DNA of 64,000 bases, taken from NCBI RefSeq assembly GCF_014836755.1, contig NZ_JACSQF010000012.1, forward strand, positions 34,688 to 98,687, written 5' to 3'. The notes beneath the pieces were generated by a model. It was given only the letters and a program-made list of their open reading frames with translations, searched no databases and was not told the origin of the DNA. Both the position numbers and the translations under genes were made by a program. The stretch comes from Oerskovia merdavium. Lineage in GTDB: Bacteria; Actinomycetota; Actinomycetes; Actinomycetales; Cellulomonadaceae. Positions 16,866 through 25,034 of the stretch are shown here, one piece after another (positions within the stretch are counted from its first letter, which is position 1; each line of letters begins with the position of its first letter).

Positions 16866-17127
16866 ACTCGTTCTCCTCCACTGGTCCCCCACGCAGGCGA
16901 CCGCACACTCGGCGCGACGTTGCGGGGAGTTCGGTTGTCGCGAGCGTAAGGGCAGCGGGCAGAAGACGACAGAGGAAAGCAGGGACTTAACACGATACTT
17001 ACCGCGTCGTCCTTTTTCAGGTGACTTCCGGGACCGCACGGATCCCGAGCCCTCCGGCTCGCGCCGGGCCCCGTCTCGCGGGGTGTCGCGCCGCCCTCCC
17101 GGCGCTCGCCCCTGACAGGGTGTGCGC

Positions 17128-17865
17128 ATGGATCCGGACTACTCCCTGGCGGTGCGCGCCGCGTGCGAGTTCATCGGCACGGCGATTCTCATCATCATCG
17201 GCAACGGCACGGTCGCGAACGTGCACCTCAAGGGGTCCAAGGGGTACCGCGGCGGCTGGAGCCTCATCGCGATGGGCTACGGGTTCGGTGTCATGATCCC
17301 GGCCCTGATGTTCGGCGGGATCAGCGGGAACCACATCAACCCGGCGTTCACGATCGGGCTCGCGACGTGGGGCATGTTCCCGTGGGCCGACGTCGCTCCG
17401 TACGTGGTCGCGCAGATGCTCGGGGCCATGGCGGGGCAGCTCGCGATCGTCGCGACCCACAAGCCGTACTACGACCGCACCGAGAGCTCCGCCGACGTGC
17501 TCGCGACCTTCTCGACCGTCAACGCCGCGCACAGCCGCGTGAACGGGTTCGCGAACGAGCTGCTCGGCTCGGTCATCCTGTTCTCGTGTGCGCTGGCGAT
17601 CATCAACTCGCCCCTGACGACGACCGAGCCCGGTCTGGCGCACCTCGCGCTCGGCTTCCTGGTGTGGGGGCTCGTCGCGGGGCTCGGCGGCCCCACGGGG
17701 CCCGCGCTCAACCCGGCCCGTGACCTCGGGCCGCGCATCGTGCACGCGCTCCTGCCCCTCAAGCACAAGGGGCCGTCCGACTGGGGCTACTCGTGGGTTC
17801 CGGTCGCCGCGCCGCTGATCGCAGGGGTCATCGGTGTGGGCTGCTGGAAGCTGCTGCTGGGCTGA
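17128..17865 (+). CDS. MIP-family aquaporin / glycerol facilitator
   Basis: A 245-aa channel with six transmembrane helices and two NPA half-helices: GNHINPAFTIG (about residue 70) and TGPALNPARDLGPR (about residue 195). The Asp after NPAR is the mark of the aquaglyceroporin (GlpF) group rather than strict water channels. The overall sequence is close to the actinobacterial aquaporin family proteins. I use the ATG at 17128; a GTG two codons earlier is possible. No glycerol kinase or dehydrogenase gene is adjacent, so solute specificity is uncertain. The 262-bp gap upstream (16866-17127) is somewhat less GC-rich and probably carries both divergent promoters; no operator is recognisable. Confidence 0.9.
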   Translation: MDPDYSLAVRAACEFIGTAILIIIGNGTVANVHLKGSKGYRGGWSLIAMGYGFGVMIPALMFGGISGNHINPAFTIGLATWGMFPWADVAPYVVAQMLGAMAGQLAIVATHKPYYDRTESSADVLATFSTVNAAHSRVNGFANELLGSVILFSCALAIINSPLTTTEPGLAHLALGFLVWGLVAGLGGPTGPALNPARDLGPRIVHALLPLKHKGPSDWGYSWVPVAAPLIAGVIGVGCWKLLLG

Positions 17866-17877
17866 GCAGTGCCGCTG

Positions 17878-17909
17878 CCCGACGGCGGAGCGAGCGCCCT
17901 GCCGTCGGG
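17878..17909. terminator. Hairpin terminator after the aquaporin gene
   Basis: CCCGACGGC (17878-17886) pairs with GCCGTCGGG (17901-17909) over a 14-nt loop, 12 bp after the aquaporin stop codon. The stem is the same CCCGACGGC motif that recurs in the hairpins at 24971 and 26321. Confidence 0.7.
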
Positions 17910-17990
17910 TCGCCCGAGGTCAGCCGAGGGGCGCCCGCGGCACGCGCGACGCGCCGTCGGGTCTCGGCCGAGCCGGGCACGGGCCTGGGT

Positions 17991-18060
17991 CCCGGGCAGA
18001 CGTTTTTCTGCACAGCCACCACAATGGTGGTGGCTACGCAGAAACACGTCTGCCCCCGGG
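17991..18060. repeat. 70-bp imperfect palindrome between convergent genes
   Basis: Arms of about 33 and 35 nt run from CCCGGGCAGACGTTTTTCTG (starting 17991) to the mirrored CAGAAACACGTCTGCCCCCGGG region ending at 18060. The apex is AGCCACCAC/GTGGTGGCT near 18014-18034. Only a few mismatches and a 2-nt bulge interrupt the stem. It lies between the aquaporin gene and the leftward TetR gene. It is far longer than a usual terminator and has no coding potential. The rest of the 288-bp gap holds only the smaller hairpin at 17878. Confidence 0.85.
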
Positions 18061-18153
18061 GAGCACCGCATCCCGTGTGTGCGGTGCGCTGCCGGCGCCC
18101 GCAGCCGGCGAGTGCGGCCAGCACCGCGGCTCCGGTGGGCCAGCCGACGCCCG

Positions 18154-18822
18154 TCACAGCCCCGCGATCAGCTCCAGCACCGCGGCCAGGACCTCGTCGA
18201 ACTCGCGCTCGGGCTGGAACACGAGCCACTCGAGCCCTGCGACGAGCGTCGCCCCGAACACCGAGGCCGCGAGCAGCGACACGTCCGCGCCGGGCCGCTC
18301 CTCGCGCAGCGCCGCGGCGTAGAACTCGATGACGCGTGCGCGGATGTGCCCCACGGTCTCCTGCCACTCGCGCCCGACCCGGAAGACCTCGGCCGCGAGG
18401 AGCTTCGCGAAGTCCGGGTGGGCGCGGATCTGCTCGAGCAGCGACGCGATGAGCGCCGCGAGCGCGGCCTTGCCGTGCAGGTCGGCGCGGGCCGACTCGA
18501 GCGTGAGGGTCAGTCGTTCGAGGCCGCCCGCGAGCGCCGCCTCGAACACGTCGGACTTGGACCCGAAGTTGTAGTAGACGCTGCCCTTGGCCACGCCCGC
18601 CGCGGACGCGATGTCCTCGACGGACGTGGCCGTGAAGCCCTGGTCGGCGATGAGGCTCACGGCCGCGTCGATGATCTGCTGCCGGGTCCCGGCGCGACGG
18701 GCCGCGAAGGCCTGCTCGCGCCGGGTCCCCGTCGGGGCGCCGGACTCCGCGGTGGCTCCCGGCTCAAGGGGCCCGACGGCGTCGCGTCCGTCCGCCGTCG
18801 GGTCCGCCTTGGTCGTCGTCAT
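18154..18822 (-). CDS. TetR/AcrR-family transcriptional repressor
   Basis: A 222-aa regulator. After a ~40-residue disordered N-terminal extension comes the TetR DNA-binding domain: RQQIIDAAVSLIADQGF, then the helix-turn-helix TSVEDIASAAGVAKGSVYYNF, which is diagnostic. The C-terminal helical ligand domain includes ADVSLLAASVFGATLVAGLEW. The gene is 22 bp downstream of the YhgE gene and shares its strand. The palindromic TetR-type operator ACTGACCGGTCAGT at 22262 lies at the head of the cluster. It probably represses the ABC-ATPase-yhgE-tetR operon, being its last gene. The ligand is unknown. Confidence 0.92.
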   Translation of the reverse strand: MTTTKADPTADGRDAVGPLEPGATAESGAPTGTRREQAFAARRAGTRQQIIDAAVSLIADQGFTATSVEDIASAAGVAKGSVYYNFGSKSDVFEAALAGGLERLTLTLESARADLHGKAALAALIASLLEQIRAHPDFAKLLAAEVFRVGREWQETVGHIRARVIEFYAAALREERPGADVSLLAASVFGATLVAGLEWLVFQPEREFDEVLAAVLELIAGL

Positions 18823-18844
18823 CGTTCGTCCAGCCTCTTCGTCG

Positions 18845-21175
18845 TCAGATCTCGAGCGCCGGGTGCAGGCGGTCGAGGGTCCAGGTGCGCATGCGCCCCG
18901 CCCGCCAGGCGCTGATCGCCAGCGACGCTAGCAGCAGCACGCCGAGGTAGACCACCGCGAACCAGAGCCGTCCGTCGACCCCGCCCGTGATCGTCTGGCG
19001 CAGCCCGTCCACGGCGTAGCTCATGGGCAGCAGCGGGTGGATGGCCTGGAAGAACGCGGGCGTGGTCTGCACCGGGTAGGTGCCGCCCGAGGACGCGAGC
19101 TGGAGCATGAGCAGCGCCAGGATCGCGACCTTGCCCGCAGCCGGGCCGAGCAGAGCCATGAGGGCCTGCTGGAGCGCGAGGAACGTCGCGGCGACGAGGG
19201 TCGTGAACGCGAGCGTCCCGAGCGCGTGGGTCATGTCGAGCCCCACGCCCCAGTGGATGACCGCGAGCATCACGGCGACCTGGGCGAACCCGATGCACAG
19301 CGCGGGCAGGAACCCGGCGAGCGTGGCGCGCAGGCCCGAGGCCGGCGTCGCGAGGGCCCGCGAGGGCAGCGGACGCATGAGCAGCCACGTGATGAGCGCG
19401 CCCACGAACAGGGCGAGCGGGATGAAGAACGGCGCGAAGCCCTCGCCGAAGCCCTCGGCCTCGGCCAGGTCGGTGTCCGCGACGGTCACGGGGGCCGCGA
19501 TGACCTCGGCGCGCTGCTCGCGCAGGGCCGTGCCGTCGTCGGGGATGGCCTCGGAGCCCTCGGCGAGCTTGTCGGTCAGGGTCTGCGCGCCCTCGGTGAG
19601 CTGGGCGCCGCCGTCGGCGACCTGCGTCGCGCCGTCGGCCAGGGTGCGGGTGCCCTCGGCGAGCGCGCCTGCCCCGGTCGCGGCGGACTGCGCACCGGTC
19701 GCGAGCTGCTGGGCGCCCGAGTACAGGGACGAGGTGCCGGCCGCGAGCGTGCCCGCACCGGACGCGAGCGACGCGTTCCCCGCCGCGAGGTCGGAGGCAC
19801 CGCCGCGCAGGGTCGAGAGACCGCTGCTCAGGTTCGCGGCACCGGCCGCCACGCCATCGACGCCGTCCCGGACGGTCTGCGCGCCCGAGCCCGGGTGGAG
19901 CTGCGCGTCGATCTGCGCAGCGCCGGCCGAGGCCGCCTTGATGCCCGTGGAGAGTGCGGGCAGCCCTGCGGCGACCTGCTGCGAGCCGTCCGCCAGAGCC
20001 CGGAGTCCGGCCGCGCTCTGCGCGAGCTCGGCGTCCGAGGGCAGCTGGCCGAGAGCCTGCTTGTTCGCGGCCGCGAGCGCCTGCGCCTGGGGGTCGGTCG
20101 AGGCGCCGAGCACCGCGGCGTTCTGCTGGAGCAGCGCGCGGAGCGTCGGGACGCTCCCCGCGAGCGAGGTGACCTGTCCCTGGACCTGCGTGACGCCGTC
20201 GGCCACCTGCTGGGCGCCCGCGGCGGCCTGGTCCGCCCCGGCCACGAGGCCCGTCGGGGCCGTGAAGCCCGTGGCGAGCTGGTGCGCGCCGTCGGCGAGC
20301 TGGACCATGCCCGACTGCGTCGTGGCCGCGCCGGCCGCGAGGGCCGACGCACCGTCGGCCGCGGACGAAGCGCCTGCGGCGAGCTTCGAGGCTCCGGCGC
20401 TCGCGGAGGACGCACCCTGCGACAGGGCGCCGGCGCCGTTCGCGAGCTTGCCCGCACCGGTCACGGCGCTGCCCGCACCGTCGGCGAGCTGGTCGATCCC
20501 GGACGCGAGCGTGCCCGCGCCGTCGGCTGCGGTCGTGGCGCCGTCGGCGACCTGCGTCGCACCGTCGGTCAGCTGGCCGCTCGCCGTGGTGAGCGTGAGC
20601 GACCCGTCGGAGGCCTGCGCGAACCCGTCACGCGCGCTGCCGAGGCCCACGAGGACCTTGTCGACGGCCTGCGCACCGATCTCCTCGCGCACCGCGCCCT
20701 GGACCTGCGTCATGGCGCTGCGTCCCAGGGTCGTCGCGAGGAACGAGTTCGCGTCGTTGTACGTGACCATGAGCTGAGCGGCCTGCGGGTCGTCGCCCGC
20801 GGCGCTCGCGATGCCCTCGGAGAAGCCCTCGGGGATGGTCAGCGCGAAGTAGTAGGTGCCGTCCTTGACGCCCTTCTCGGCCGTCGTGGCGTCGACCTGG
20901 GCCCACTCGAGGTCGCCCGAGTCGACGAGCTTGGTCGTGACGTCCTCGCCCGCGTTCAGCGTCTCGTCGCCGTCCTCGGACGCGATCGTGGTGCCCGTGT
21001 CGGCGTTGACGATCGCGACGGGCAGCTTGTCGAGGTTGCCGGTCGGGTCCCAGAAGGCCCACAGGTACATCGCCCCGTAGAGCAGGGGCACGAAGATCAT
21101 CGCGCCCACGGCGAGCTTGGGCAGGAGGCCGCGGCGGAACCGCCGCAGCTCCGTACCGGTGGAGGTCCAAGACAT
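18845..21175 (-). CDS. YhgE/Pip-domain membrane protein
   Basis: A 776-aa protein of the YhgE/Pip (phage-infection-protein-like) family. TM1 near the N-terminus (LAVGAMIFVPLLYGAMYLWAF) leads into the family motif WDPTGNLDKLPVAIVNADTG. A long extracellular region of about 320 residues is built from many repeats of the type 'ADGAxQLAxGA'. Five C-terminal TM helices resemble the ABC-2 permease fold (from FAPFFIPLALFVGALITWLL to AGVLLLASLAI-type segments). By family knowledge these proteins act as ABC-2-type export or type VII-linked surface proteins. It sits between an ABC-like ATPase gene and a TetR gene, all on one strand. The ATG at 21175 follows a GTG by one codon. Confidence 0.88.
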   Translation of the reverse strand: MSWTSTGTELRRFRRGLLPKLAVGAMIFVPLLYGAMYLWAFWDPTGNLDKLPVAIVNADTGTTIASEDGDETLNAGEDVTTKLVDSGDLEWAQVDATTAEKGVKDGTYYFALTIPEGFSEGIASAAGDDPQAAQLMVTYNDANSFLATTLGRSAMTQVQGAVREEIGAQAVDKVLVGLGSARDGFAQASDGSLTLTTASGQLTDGATQVADGATTAADGAGTLASGIDQLADGAGSAVTGAGKLANGAGALSQGASSASAGASKLAAGASSAADGASALAAGAATTQSGMVQLADGAHQLATGFTAPTGLVAGADQAAAGAQQVADGVTQVQGQVTSLAGSVPTLRALLQQNAAVLGASTDPQAQALAAANKQALGQLPSDAELAQSAAGLRALADGSQQVAAGLPALSTGIKAASAGAAQIDAQLHPGSGAQTVRDGVDGVAAGAANLSSGLSTLRGGASDLAAGNASLASGAGTLAAGTSSLYSGAQQLATGAQSAATGAGALAEGTRTLADGATQVADGGAQLTEGAQTLTDKLAEGSEAIPDDGTALREQRAEVIAAPVTVADTDLAEAEGFGEGFAPFFIPLALFVGALITWLLMRPLPSRALATPASGLRATLAGFLPALCIGFAQVAVMLAVIHWGVGLDMTHALGTLAFTTLVAATFLALQQALMALLGPAAGKVAILALLMLQLASSGGTYPVQTTPAFFQAIHPLLPMSYAVDGLRQTITGGVDGRLWFAVVYLGVLLLASLAISAWRAGRMRTWTLDRLHPALEI

Positions 21176-21267
21176 CACGAGAGGTGTTTCCGTTCTGTAC
21201 GTGCGAAGGAGGGGCCCGACGCCGGAGCGTGGGCGGGGCGACGACCGTCGCCCGGGAGGGGTGGGGG

Positions 21268-22221
21268 TCAGGCCGCGACGAGCTGCGGGCCGGTCGCGAG
21301 CCGCACGACGTGCGGGGCACGGCCCCAGCGCATCGCGTCGACCTCGCCTGCGGAGGCGACCGAGCCGACGACGGTCACGCCCGTGGCCGCGATCGCCTCG
21401 AGGCGCTCCCAGACGATCTGGCGGCGTGCCGAGTCGTGGACCTGGTCGAGGTCGTCGACCACGAGCAGCTCGGGGCCCTGGGCCATGGCGATCGCGATGC
21501 GCAGGAGCATCGCGTCGACCTCGTCGAGGTCCCAGACCATCGAGTCGAGCGCGGGCAGCTCGCGCGGGCCGAACACGGGGCGGGCCGTGCGCTCGTAGAC
21601 CTCCTGGGTGACCTTGGGCGTCCGGCGGTACCAGGGCGCGAGCCAGGTGAGGCGTTCGCGCACCGAGTCGCCGACCGTGACGGCGTCGTCGAGCTCGTCG
21701 ATCCCGTGGAAGCCCGCGATCGCCGCGCGACGCTGGACCGCGGTGCGGCGCGCACGACGGCCCGTGAGGCTCTCGCCGAGCACGACGAGCCAGCCGTCCG
21801 GGGTGTGGTCGGGGGCCATGCGGCCCGCGAGGGTCAGGAGCAGGCTCGAGCGCCCGGCGCCCTGCGGGCCCTGGAGGACGACGACCTCACCGGCGGGGAC
21901 CTCGAGGTCGACGGGTCCGTAGACCAGGCCGCGCGGGCCGTGGAGCTGGAGGTCGTAGGCGCTGATCGCGTGCGGGCTCGCGGCGGGGAGCGGCGCGCCG
22001 TCGGCGGGCTCGAAGGTCTCGGCGATCTCGCCGCCGTGCGGGCCGCGCAGCGTCATGTCGTCGGCGATGTCCGCGGCGGCGAGGCCGCCCTGCGGGAGGT
22101 GCGCGACGGCGTCGGGCACCTGGTGGTTCGTGGTGCCAGGGGCGCCGGCGGGCGTGGTCACGCTGGCCTGCACGAGGTACGTGGCCTCGTCGCTGCCGTG
22201 TCGGGCGACGGGCTGGTTCAT
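21268..22221 (-). CDS. ABC-like ATPase with degenerate nucleotide-binding motifs
   Basis: A 317-aa protein whose core (about residues 90-310) has the ABC-ATPase shape: LQLHGPRGLVYGPVDLEVPAGE, then the P-loop GPQGAGRSSLLLTLAG. The P-loop Lys is Arg. The expected LSGGQ signature is replaced by DLDEVDAMLLRIAIAMAQGP. The Walker B is LLVVDDLDQV, with Asp where the catalytic Glu normally sits. About 85 residues without known domain precede it. It is the first gene of the operon with the YhgE/Pip and TetR genes, under the palindromic operator 40 bp upstream, and is presumably the partner of the YhgE membrane protein. Whether it hydrolyses ATP is doubtful from the sequence. Confidence 0.8.
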   Translation of the reverse strand: MNQPVARHGSDEATYLVQASVTTPAGAPGTTNHQVPDAVAHLPQGGLAAADIADDMTLRGPHGGEIAETFEPADGAPLPAASPHAISAYDLQLHGPRGLVYGPVDLEVPAGEVVVLQGPQGAGRSSLLLTLAGRMAPDHTPDGWLVVLGESLTGRRARRTAVQRRAAIAGFHGIDELDDAVTVGDSVRERLTWLAPWYRRTPKVTQEVYERTARPVFGPRELPALDSMVWDLDEVDAMLLRIAIAMAQGPELLVVDDLDQVHDSARRQIVWERLEAIAATGVTVVGSVASAGEVDAMRWGRAPHVVRLATGPQLVAA

Positions 22222-22261
22222 GGGGGTTCCTCCGAAAGTTCCAGTCCGGCCACTCTTTTAG

Positions 22262-22275
22262 ACTGACCGGTCAGT
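22262..22275. promoter_or_regulatory. TetR-type palindromic operator
   Basis: ACTGACCGGTCAGT is a perfect 14-bp palindrome located 40 bp upstream of the leftward ATPase-yhgE-tetR operon. Such sites are typical for TetR repressors regulating their own YhgE or efflux operons, and the operon's last gene encodes a TetR protein. A TCTAAA-like -10 lies just on the operon side. The rest of the 300-bp gap (22222-22521) up to the NDH-2 gene holds no other gene or clear motif. Confidence 0.85.
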
Positions 22276-22521
22276 TCGAAGTTACGCGCCGAGGGGCTCG
22301 GTTGTCCACACGACGCCGGACGGAAGGACCCGTGATCCGCGTCACGGGAGCCGCCCTGACCCGCGGCCCGGCCGCTGGCGACACCCCCGCCGATCCCTCC
22401 GCGGGGCCCCGCGCAGCGCGCGGCACCGTGGCAGCGGGCCCCCGCCCGGCATACGCTCGTGCCCCGGACCACCCGGCACATCGTCGTGTCGCACCACGAG
22501 ACGTATCGAGAGGCACACACA

Positions 22522-23874
22522 GTGAACGACGGCACCGCCGCGCAGCCCGCGCCCACCGGGGCGCACGACGCGCTCCCCCACGTCGTCGTCGTGGGCGGCG
22601 GGTTCGCCGGCCTCGCGACCGTCAAGGCGCTCGCCGGAGCCCCGGTGCGCATCACGCTGATCGACCGCCGCGTCTACAACACGTTCCAGCCGCTGCTCTA
22701 CCAGGTGGCCACGGGCGGCCTGAACCCCGGCGACGTCACCTACTTCCTGCGCGCCCTGCGCCTGCGGCAGCGCAACGTGCGCGTGGTGCACGAGCACCTC
22801 GTGGGCCTCGACCCGCAGCACAAGACCCTCCGGCTCCTCAACGACGAGGAGATCCGCTACGACTACCTCGTGCTGGCCAACGGCGTCACGACCAACTTCT
22901 TCGGCACGCCCGGCGCCAAGGAGCACGCGTTCGCGATGTATTCCCGCTCTCAGGCGCTCAAGATCCGCGACACCCTGTTCGTCCGGCTCGAGAAGTCCGC
23001 GGCCACCCCGGAGACCGACGACGGGCTCCGCGTGGTCGTCGTGGGCGGCGGGTCGACGGGGGTCGAGGTCGCGGGAGCGCTCGCCGAGCTGCGCACGCAG
23101 GGCCTCGCCCCGGCGTACCCGGAGATCCACGGCGACGCGTTCAGCGTCAAGATCGTCCAGCGCGGCACCGAGCTCATCAAGCCGTTCCCCGCCAAGCTCC
23201 GCACCTACGCGGCGCGCGAGCTCCAGCGTCGCGGTGTCGACCTGCACCTGGGTGCGGGCGTCGCGAAGGTCCTGCCCGACGGCGTCGAGCTCACCGACGG
23301 CACCTTCATCCGCTCGGACCTCACGGTCTGGGCCGCGGGCGTGGCCCCGCACGAGGAGGTCTCGCGCTGGAACCTCCCGCTGGGCGACGGCGGCCGCATC
23401 CGCGTGGGCGACGACCTGCAGGTCGAGGGCTGGCCGGACCACTTCGCGGCCGGCGACATCGCGATCTCGCCCGCGGGCCTGCCCCAGCTCGCCCAGCCCG
23501 CGATCCAGTCGGGCAAGGTCGCGGGGCGCAACATCCGCGCGCTCGTCCGGGGACGCCCGACGACGTCGCTCAGGTACCTCGACAAGGGCACCATGGCCGT
23601 CATCGGACGCCGCGCGGCCGTCGCGGACATCGCGGGGAAGCTGCGGCTGACCCGCGGCAGCGCGTGGCTCGCGTGGCTGTTCGTGCACATCATGAGCCTG
23701 ATCGGGCCCCGCAACCGCCTCACGACGCTCGCGGGCCTCGTGACGCGCTACGGCTTCCCGTTCCACCGCCGCCCGGTGCCGATCGTGGGAGACGTCCCCA
23801 CGATCCGCCCGCCCAAGGGGTGGGTGCCCGCGGACGGCCCGTCGCCGCTGCCCGAGGTCACGCCGAACGACTGA
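22522..23874 (+). CDS. Type II NADH dehydrogenase (NDH-2)
   Basis: A 450-aa FAD enzyme that passes electrons from NADH to quinone without pumping protons. The FAD-binding motif is VVVVGGGFAGLATVKALAG, followed by the NDH-2 landmark NTFQPLLYQVATGGLNPGDV. The NAD-binding motif is VVVVGGGSTGVEVAGALAEL. A third block carries YLDKGTMAVIGRRAAVADI, and a C-terminal hydrophobic stretch (SAWLAWLFVHIMSLIG) anchors it at the membrane. I chose the GTG at 22522 with GAGAGG eight bases upstream. The flippase-like gene follows 23 bp after the stop and may be cotranscribed. Confidence 0.93.
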   Translation: MNDGTAAQPAPTGAHDALPHVVVVGGGFAGLATVKALAGAPVRITLIDRRVYNTFQPLLYQVATGGLNPGDVTYFLRALRLRQRNVRVVHEHLVGLDPQHKTLRLLNDEEIRYDYLVLANGVTTNFFGTPGAKEHAFAMYSRSQALKIRDTLFVRLEKSAATPETDDGLRVVVVGGGSTGVEVAGALAELRTQGLAPAYPEIHGDAFSVKIVQRGTELIKPFPAKLRTYAARELQRRGVDLHLGAGVAKVLPDGVELTDGTFIRSDLTVWAAGVAPHEEVSRWNLPLGDGGRIRVGDDLQVEGWPDHFAAGDIAISPAGLPQLAQPAIQSGKVAGRNIRALVRGRPTTSLRYLDKGTMAVIGRRAAVADIAGKLRLTRGSAWLAWLFVHIMSLIGPRNRLTTLAGLVTRYGFPFHRRPVPIVGDVPTIRPPKGWVPADGPSPLPEVTPND

Positions 23875-23897
23875 ACCGCGTGACCCGTCCGCCGACA

Positions 23898-24962
23898 ATG
23901 TCACCGACCAGTCCCCGTCCCGGCAAGGAGCTCTCCATCTCGCACGACTCGACCCCCGAACCCCAGGCTGCGGCTCCGGGCCAGCCGGATGCGGCCCCGG
24001 ACCAGGCCCCCAAGGTGGTCCGGTCGCCCCGGAGCCACGCCCTGCGCGTGCTCGTGTGGTTCGTGCTCATCGGCGGGCTCACCTACGTGGTCATCCCGGA
24101 GATCAGCGAGATCCCCCGGATGGGCAAGGCGCTGCGCGACGCGCAGCCCGCCTGGGCGATCCTGGCCGTGCTCTTCGCCGCGACCGGGTTCTTCGCGGCC
24201 GCGGCCTCGCTCGCGGCCTGCTCCCCGATGCACCTGCCGTTCCTGCGGACCACCCGGGTCCAGCTCGCGAACGCGTTCGCGGGCACCGCGACGCCCGCGA
24301 GCGTTGGGTCGCTCGCGCTCAACGTCCGCTACCTGTCGAAGTCGGGCATGAGCACCGCGCTCGCGACGGGCACGGTCGCTCTCCAGAGCATCGTGCAGGT
24401 CCTGACCCACCTGGTGCTCCTGAGCATCCTGGCGCTCGTCGCGGGGCGCAGCATCGACCACCACATGCCGGGCTGGGCCCGGTGGGCGTTGCTCGCGGCG
24501 GTCGTGGCGGTCGTCGTCACGGTCGTCACGGTGCTCGTGGTGCCGCGGTTCCGGCACGCGGTCCGCACGTACGCGCGCGACGACGTGCTGCCCGCGTTCC
24601 GCCAGCTCGGCGGGCTCGCGAAGGACCCGCGCCGGCTCGGCCTCTCGATCCTGGGTGCGATGGGCACCACGCTGTCCTCGGCCGCGACCCTGTGGGCCTG
24701 CCTCCTCGCGCTCGGCGGCGGCAACGACCCGATCGCCGCGGCGTTCTCGACCATGGTCGGGCAGACCCTCGCCTCGGCGGCACCGACCCCGGGAGGCGTG
24801 GGCGTCGTCGAGGCCGCGCTCACGGGCGGGCTCGTGAGCTTCGGGATCGCGTCCGCGATCGCCCTGCCGGCAGTCCTGCTCTACCGCCTGATCTCGTGCT
24901 GGATCCCGGTCCTGATCGGCTGGATCACGCTGCGCCTGCTGCAGCGGGAGGACGTGGTCTGA
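23898..24962 (+). CDS. LPG-synthase TM-region / flippase-like integral membrane protein
   Basis: A 354-aa protein with about eight TM helices, fitting the UPF0104/'lysylphosphatidylglycerol synthase TM region' family: LRVLVWFVLIGGLTYVV, then ANAFAGTATPASVGSLALNVR, and the typical late motif ASAAPTPGGVGVVEAALTGGL. No aminoacyl-transferase domain follows, so this is the stand-alone flippase-like form. The start is uncertain. The ATG at 23898 has no ribosome-binding site. A good AAGGAG lies 6 nt before an in-frame ATC codon (23939), so a shorter protein or a rare start is possible. It is followed by the first copy of the hairpin repeat. Confidence 0.82.
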   Translation: MSPTSPRPGKELSISHDSTPEPQAAAPGQPDAAPDQAPKVVRSPRSHALRVLVWFVLIGGLTYVVIPEISEIPRMGKALRDAQPAWAILAVLFAATGFFAAAASLAACSPMHLPFLRTTRVQLANAFAGTATPASVGSLALNVRYLSKSGMSTALATGTVALQSIVQVLTHLVLLSILALVAGRSIDHHMPGWARWALLAAVVAVVVTVVTVLVVPRFRHAVRTYARDDVLPAFRQLGGLAKDPRRLGLSILGAMGTTLSSAATLWACLLALGGGNDPIAAAFSTMVGQTLASAAPTPGGVGVVEAALTGGLVSFGIASAIALPAVLLYRLISCWIPVLIGWITLRLLQREDVV

Positions 24963-24970
24963 CGCGACCC

Positions 24971-25020
24971 GCCCGACGGCGCCGCGCCCCGGGAGGTGCG
25001 CTCCGCCGTCGGGCGTGGGC
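24971..25020. repeat. Hairpin repeat, copy 1, flanking fic gene
   Basis: CGCCCGACGGCG (24971-24982) pairs perfectly with CGCCGTCGGGCG (25005-25016). The full 50-bp unit, including the loop CCCCGGGAGGTGCGCT, is nearly identical to copy 2 at 26321-26369; they differ by one indel and one substitution. It lies between convergent flippase and fic genes, where it can terminate both. Confidence 0.85.
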
Positions 25021-25034
25021 CTTCCGTGCGACGA

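Noticed and set aside
13446-16949. 1167-aa rightward open frame over the permease and the M28 peptidase
   Set aside because: Composition is extreme (Arg/Gly/Val) and it overlaps two clear genes in other frames.
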